Shown here: piece by piece, positions 61,575 to 64,000 of the stretch
Position numbering within the stretch: position 1 is the stretch's first letter
Layout: every line of letters begins with the position of its first letter
Assembly (NCBI GenBank): GCA_964424805.1
Contig: CAYRKH010000005.1
Location: 38,257 to 102,256, forward strand
Direction of reading: 5' to 3'
DNA from: IDS-8 sp964424805
GTDB lineage: Bacteria > Pseudomonadota > Gammaproteobacteria > Steroidobacterales > Woeseiaceae
Length of the DNA stretch: 64,000 nt
Program-made: the position numbers and the translations under genes
The notes under the pieces: model-generated
The model's input: only the letters and a program-made list of their open reading frames with translations
Databases searched by the model: none
What the model was told of the DNA's origin: nothing

Positions 61575-63559
61575 CTGTCCTCCGCCCCGCCCGCAACGCG
61601 GGGATCACGCGCATCGTAATAGGTGCCGTCGCGGAAGAGCCGCGTGTACTGCTCGAGTATCTCCATACCGCGTTTCGGGCGAATACTGCCCGCCTCGATC
61701 TTCTCCTTGACGATGGTTTCCATGCGCCGCTGCAGCTCGTTGGGGAAATACTGCACCTGGGCAAGGATATCGCGCACCTCGATGCCGGGGATTACTTTCT
61801 CGATCCAGAAATTGCCCTCTTCCTCGCCGTCGCCGTAAACGTGCGCCTCGGACACGCGCCCGAAGAGGTTGTGCGCATCGCCCATGATATCCTGATACGC
61901 GCCCATCAGGAAAAAGCCGAGGTAATATGGCTTTCCAGGTTCCAGCAGATGCAAATCGAGGAACGACTTGTCGTCGCGCGACGACACGTAGTGGCTGACC
62001 TTGCCGTCCGAGTCGCAGGTGAGATCGACCAGCAGCGCGCGCCGCGTCGGCCGCTCGTCCAGGCGGTGCAGCGGCATGATGGGGAAAGGCTGGTCGATGG
62101 CCCAGTGGTCCAGCATCGACTGGAACACTGAAAAGTCGCAGAGGTACTGGTCGACGAGCTTCTCTTCCAGTTCCTGGTACTCCACCGGCACGGGGTCCGG
62201 CTCGGCGGCGCGCAGGCGTTTCAGCAGCGCCGAGCAGCAGCTCCAGTAGTAGCGCTCGACCAGCGCGTTCTGCTCGAGCGGCAGGTGTCCCATGCCGAAC
62301 AGGGTCGCCGCGTCGCGGTGGATCTGCACGACGTCGTGGCAGGCTTCGAGCAGCTGGCTGACGTTGAGCTTGCGGTGCTTCGACTCGACCCGCGCCAGGA
62401 TGTCCGCGAGATCGCGCACGAGGGCATGCGCGTCCGCGGGGACGGCAAAGCCTTCCGGCACGCGGTCCTTGGCGTACGCGCCGAGCGTCTCGACCACCAG
62501 CATAGAATGGTGCGCGGTAATACCACGGCCGCTTTCCGACATCAGCACCGGATGCGGCACGCCTTGCGCGTCGCAAACTTCCATGACGGCGTAAACGACC
62601 GCGTTGGCGTACTCCTGCAGGCTGTAGTTGATGCCGGCATCGGCATAGCTGCCCGAGTAGTTCACGCCGAGCCCGCCCCCAACGTCGAAATAGCGCACCC
62701 CGATGCCGCGCTGCACGAGCGCGGCATAGATCTGCGCCATCTCGCGCACCGCCTGCCGCAGCACCTGGATATCGGCAATCTGGCTGCCGAGATGGAAGTG
62801 CAGCAGCACGAAGGCGTCGCGCCGATCGGTCGCCTCCAGCCGCTCGACGAGGCTCATGAGCTCCGGCAGCGACACGCCGAACTTCGAGCGGTAGCCGCCG
62901 GAGTCTGCCCACTTGCCGGCGCCCGCCGTGCGCAGCCGGATGCGCACCCCGAACTGCGGCGGTTGCCCGGCGTCGGCCGCGAGCGCCATCAGCTGCTCGA
63001 ACTCGGCGTATTTCTCCATCACGGGAATGACGCTCTTGCCGAGCCGCTGCGCCGACAGGATCAGCGACAGCATCGAGCGATCCTTGACCCCGTTGCAGAT
63101 CAGCAGCGTGTCGTCCGAAGCAAGGTGCGGCAGTGCCGCCACCAGTTCCGCCTTCGAGCCGCATTCGAGGCCCATGTCCCAGGGCTTGCCGGCGTCCAGG
63201 ACCTCCTCGACCACCTCGTGCAGCTGGTTGACCTTGATCGGGTACACGCCACGGTAGCGGTTCCTGAACGACGCCTCTTCGATACCCGCGGCAAACGCGA
63301 GGTTGAGGCGGCGCACGCGCGCCCGCAGCACGTCCTGGAAGCGCAAGAGCAGCGGGAAGGCGATGTCGCGCCGCTGCGCCTCGGCGATCACGTCCATCAC
63401 GTCGATGGTGAGCTCCCGGTCCCCGAACGGCTTGACCGCAAGGTGCCCGCGCTCGTTGATCCGGAAGAACCCGTCGCCCCACGCCTCGAGCCGGTACAGC
63501 TCCGCCGCGTCGTCGAGCGACCACTCGTCTCCCGGGGTTTCGGTGCTGTTCCCGTTCAA
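61571..63559 (-). CDS. speA: Biosynthetic arginine decarboxylase SpeA
   Basis: A 662-residue PLP enzyme converting arginine to agmatine. K109 in VYPIKVNQ is the cofactor lysine; LLHFHLGSQ and VGGGLGVNYSG and the ESGRGITAHH motif of the barrel domain are present, and VDLTCDSDG carries the catalytic cysteine of the C-terminal domain. The start is TTG at 63559, just after the stop of the deoxyhypusine synthase-like gene (TGATTTG), so translation is likely coupled. Residues 15-45 match the SpeA N-terminus, supporting this start. Confidence 0.95.
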   Translation of the reverse strand: MNGNSTETPGDEWSLDDAAELYRLEAWGDGFFRINERGHLAVKPFGDRELTIDVMDVIAEAQRRDIAFPLLLRFQDVLRARVRRLNLAFAAGIEEASFRNRYRGVYPIKVNQLHEVVEEVLDAGKPWDMGLECGSKAELVAALPHLASDDTLLICNGVKDRSMLSLILSAQRLGKSVIPVMEKYAEFEQLMALAADAGQPPQFGVRIRLRTAGAGKWADSGGYRSKFGVSLPELMSLVERLEATDRRDAFVLLHFHLGSQIADIQVLRQAVREMAQIYAALVQRGIGVRYFDVGGGLGVNYSGSYADAGINYSLQEYANAVVYAVMEVCDAQGVPHPVLMSESGRGITAHHSMLVVETLGAYAKDRVPEGFAVPADAHALVRDLADILARVESKHRKLNVSQLLEACHDVVQIHRDAATLFGMGHLPLEQNALVERYYWSCCSALLKRLRAAEPDPVPVEYQELEEKLVDQYLCDFSVFQSMLDHWAIDQPFPIMPLHRLDERPTRRALLVDLTCDSDGKVSHYVSSRDDKSFLDLHLLEPGKPYYLGFFLMGAYQDIMGDAHNLFGRVSEAHVYGDGEEEGNFWIEKVIPGIEVRDILAQVQYFPNELQRRMETIVKEKIEAGSIRPKRGMEILEQYTRLFRDGTYYDARDPRVAGGAEDR

Positions 63560-63560
63560 A

Positions 63561-64000
63561 TCAATGACCGAGCACGCAGGCGAAAATCAGCGGCGCCACG
63601 ATGGTCGCGTCGGATTCTATGATGTACTTCGGCGTGTCCGCCGAGAGCTTGCCCCAGGTGATCTTCTCGTTCGGCACCGCGCCGGAATAGCTGCCGTAGC
63701 TCGTCGTGGAATCGCTGATCTGGCAGAAATAGCCCCAGCGCGGCGTATCGATCTGCAAATCCTGCTGCAGCATCGGCACGACGCAGATCGGGAAATCGCC
63801 GGCAATGCCGCCGCCGATCTGGAAGAAACCGATAGATCCTTTCCGCACCGTCTGCTGGTACCAGTCGGCGAGCACCATCATGTATTCGATGCCCGAGCGC
63901 ACGGTGTGCACGTTCGCGACGTCGCCCGCCATGCAGTGCGCCGCGTAGATGTTGCCGAGCGTCGAGTCCTCCCAGCCGGGGACGAAGATCGGCAGATCCT
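63561..64000 (-). CDS. Deoxyhypusine synthase family protein (N-terminus outside window)
   Basis: The last 145 or so residues are visible, with PIFVPGWEDSTLGN, GIEYMMVLADWYQQ and IGFFQIGGGIAGDFPIC, all typical of the deoxyhypusine synthase fold, ending in FACVLGH. Bacteria have no hypusine, and such proteins near polyamine genes have been proposed to make homospermidine or related polyamines; this is inference. The gene precedes speA with its stop just before the speA start. Confidence 0.9.
   Translation of the reverse strand, partial: DLPIFVPGWEDSTLGNIYAAHCMAGDVANVHTVRSGIEYMMVLADWYQQTVRKGSIGFFQIGGGIAGDFPICVVPMLQQDLQIDTPRWGYFCQISDSTTSYGSYSGAVPNEKITWGKLSADTPKYIIESDATIVAPLIFACVLGH

Overview
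The window looks like chromosomal DNA of a high-GC gammaproteobacterium, probably uncultured or poorly characterised. The evidence is the gene set and order: rplU-rpmA-obgE divergent from ispB, rpsT divergent from murJ-ribF-lspA, a fimT-pilV-pilW-pilX-pilY1-pilE minor pilin cluster, aceK, mrcB, a SpeA-type arginine decarboxylase and a large TonB-dependent receptor. Codon usage is uniformly GC-rich, many starts are GTG or TTG, and adjacent genes commonly overlap by 1-4 bases. There is no prophage, insertion sequence with a transposase, CRISPR array or rRNA operon. Mobile-type DNA is limited to two families of short palindromic repeats.

Layout. 1-7.4 kb: a truncated CNNM/CorC-type protein, a secreted M14 metallopeptidase, a sodium:alanine symporter, an M23 peptidase and tRNA-Thr. 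7.4-15.3 kb: a cysteine-free Fur-family regulator divergent from an eight-gene type IV pilus minor pilin/PilY1 cluster. 15.3-22.3 kb: housekeeping genes (lspA, ribF, murJ, rpsT, obgE, rpmA, rplU, ispB). 22.3-27 kb: a 2-hydroxyacid dehydrogenase, tRNA-Pro, a serine hydrolase, and a three-gene unit of ferritin-like protein, cytochrome c and ECF sigma factor. 27.2-37.6 kb: a tightly coupled ten-gene sugar-nucleotide/glycosyltransferase operon headed by a convincing sigma-54 promoter. 37.7-43.8 kb: an SRPBCC protein, UdgX-type uracil-DNA glycosylase, a cation efflux protein, and an SDR-gnd-zwf-pgl oxidative pentose phosphate operon. 43.8-49.7 kb: a perfect CRP-type operator before a 52-residue acidic protein, then a histidine kinase, response regulator and REC-EAL trio and aceK. 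49.7-58.4 kb: an AI-2E family transporter, an ABC-2 exporter, a TonB receptor, a tandem-CDGSH/bicupin fusion, an amino acid permease and a TPR lipoprotein. 58.4-64 kb: PBP1b in one coupled unit with agmatine/polyamine genes (a deoxyhypusine synthase-like gene, speA, aguB).

The best candidate for an undescribed system is the 27.2-37.6 kb operon. It has three different NAD-dependent sugar epimerase/decarboxylase-type enzymes, two further sugar or polyol oxidoreductases, one GT4 and three tandem CgeB-like glycosyltransferases, and a CmoB-like methyltransferase. No flippase, polymerase, ABC exporter or initiating phosphoglycosyltransferase is present, so its product may be a methylated soluble glycoside or a modification of another molecule rather than a classical capsule. 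Its apparent sigma-54 control would make it conditionally expressed.

Other items of interest are a hairpin repeat between rpsT and obgE bounded by a 13-bp direct repeat that contains both genes' stop codons, an L21 protein with a histone-like Lys/Ala tail, UdgX, the CDGSH-cupin fusion, and PBP1b coupled to polyamine synthesis. All functions are inferred from sequence motifs read by eye. No database search was run.
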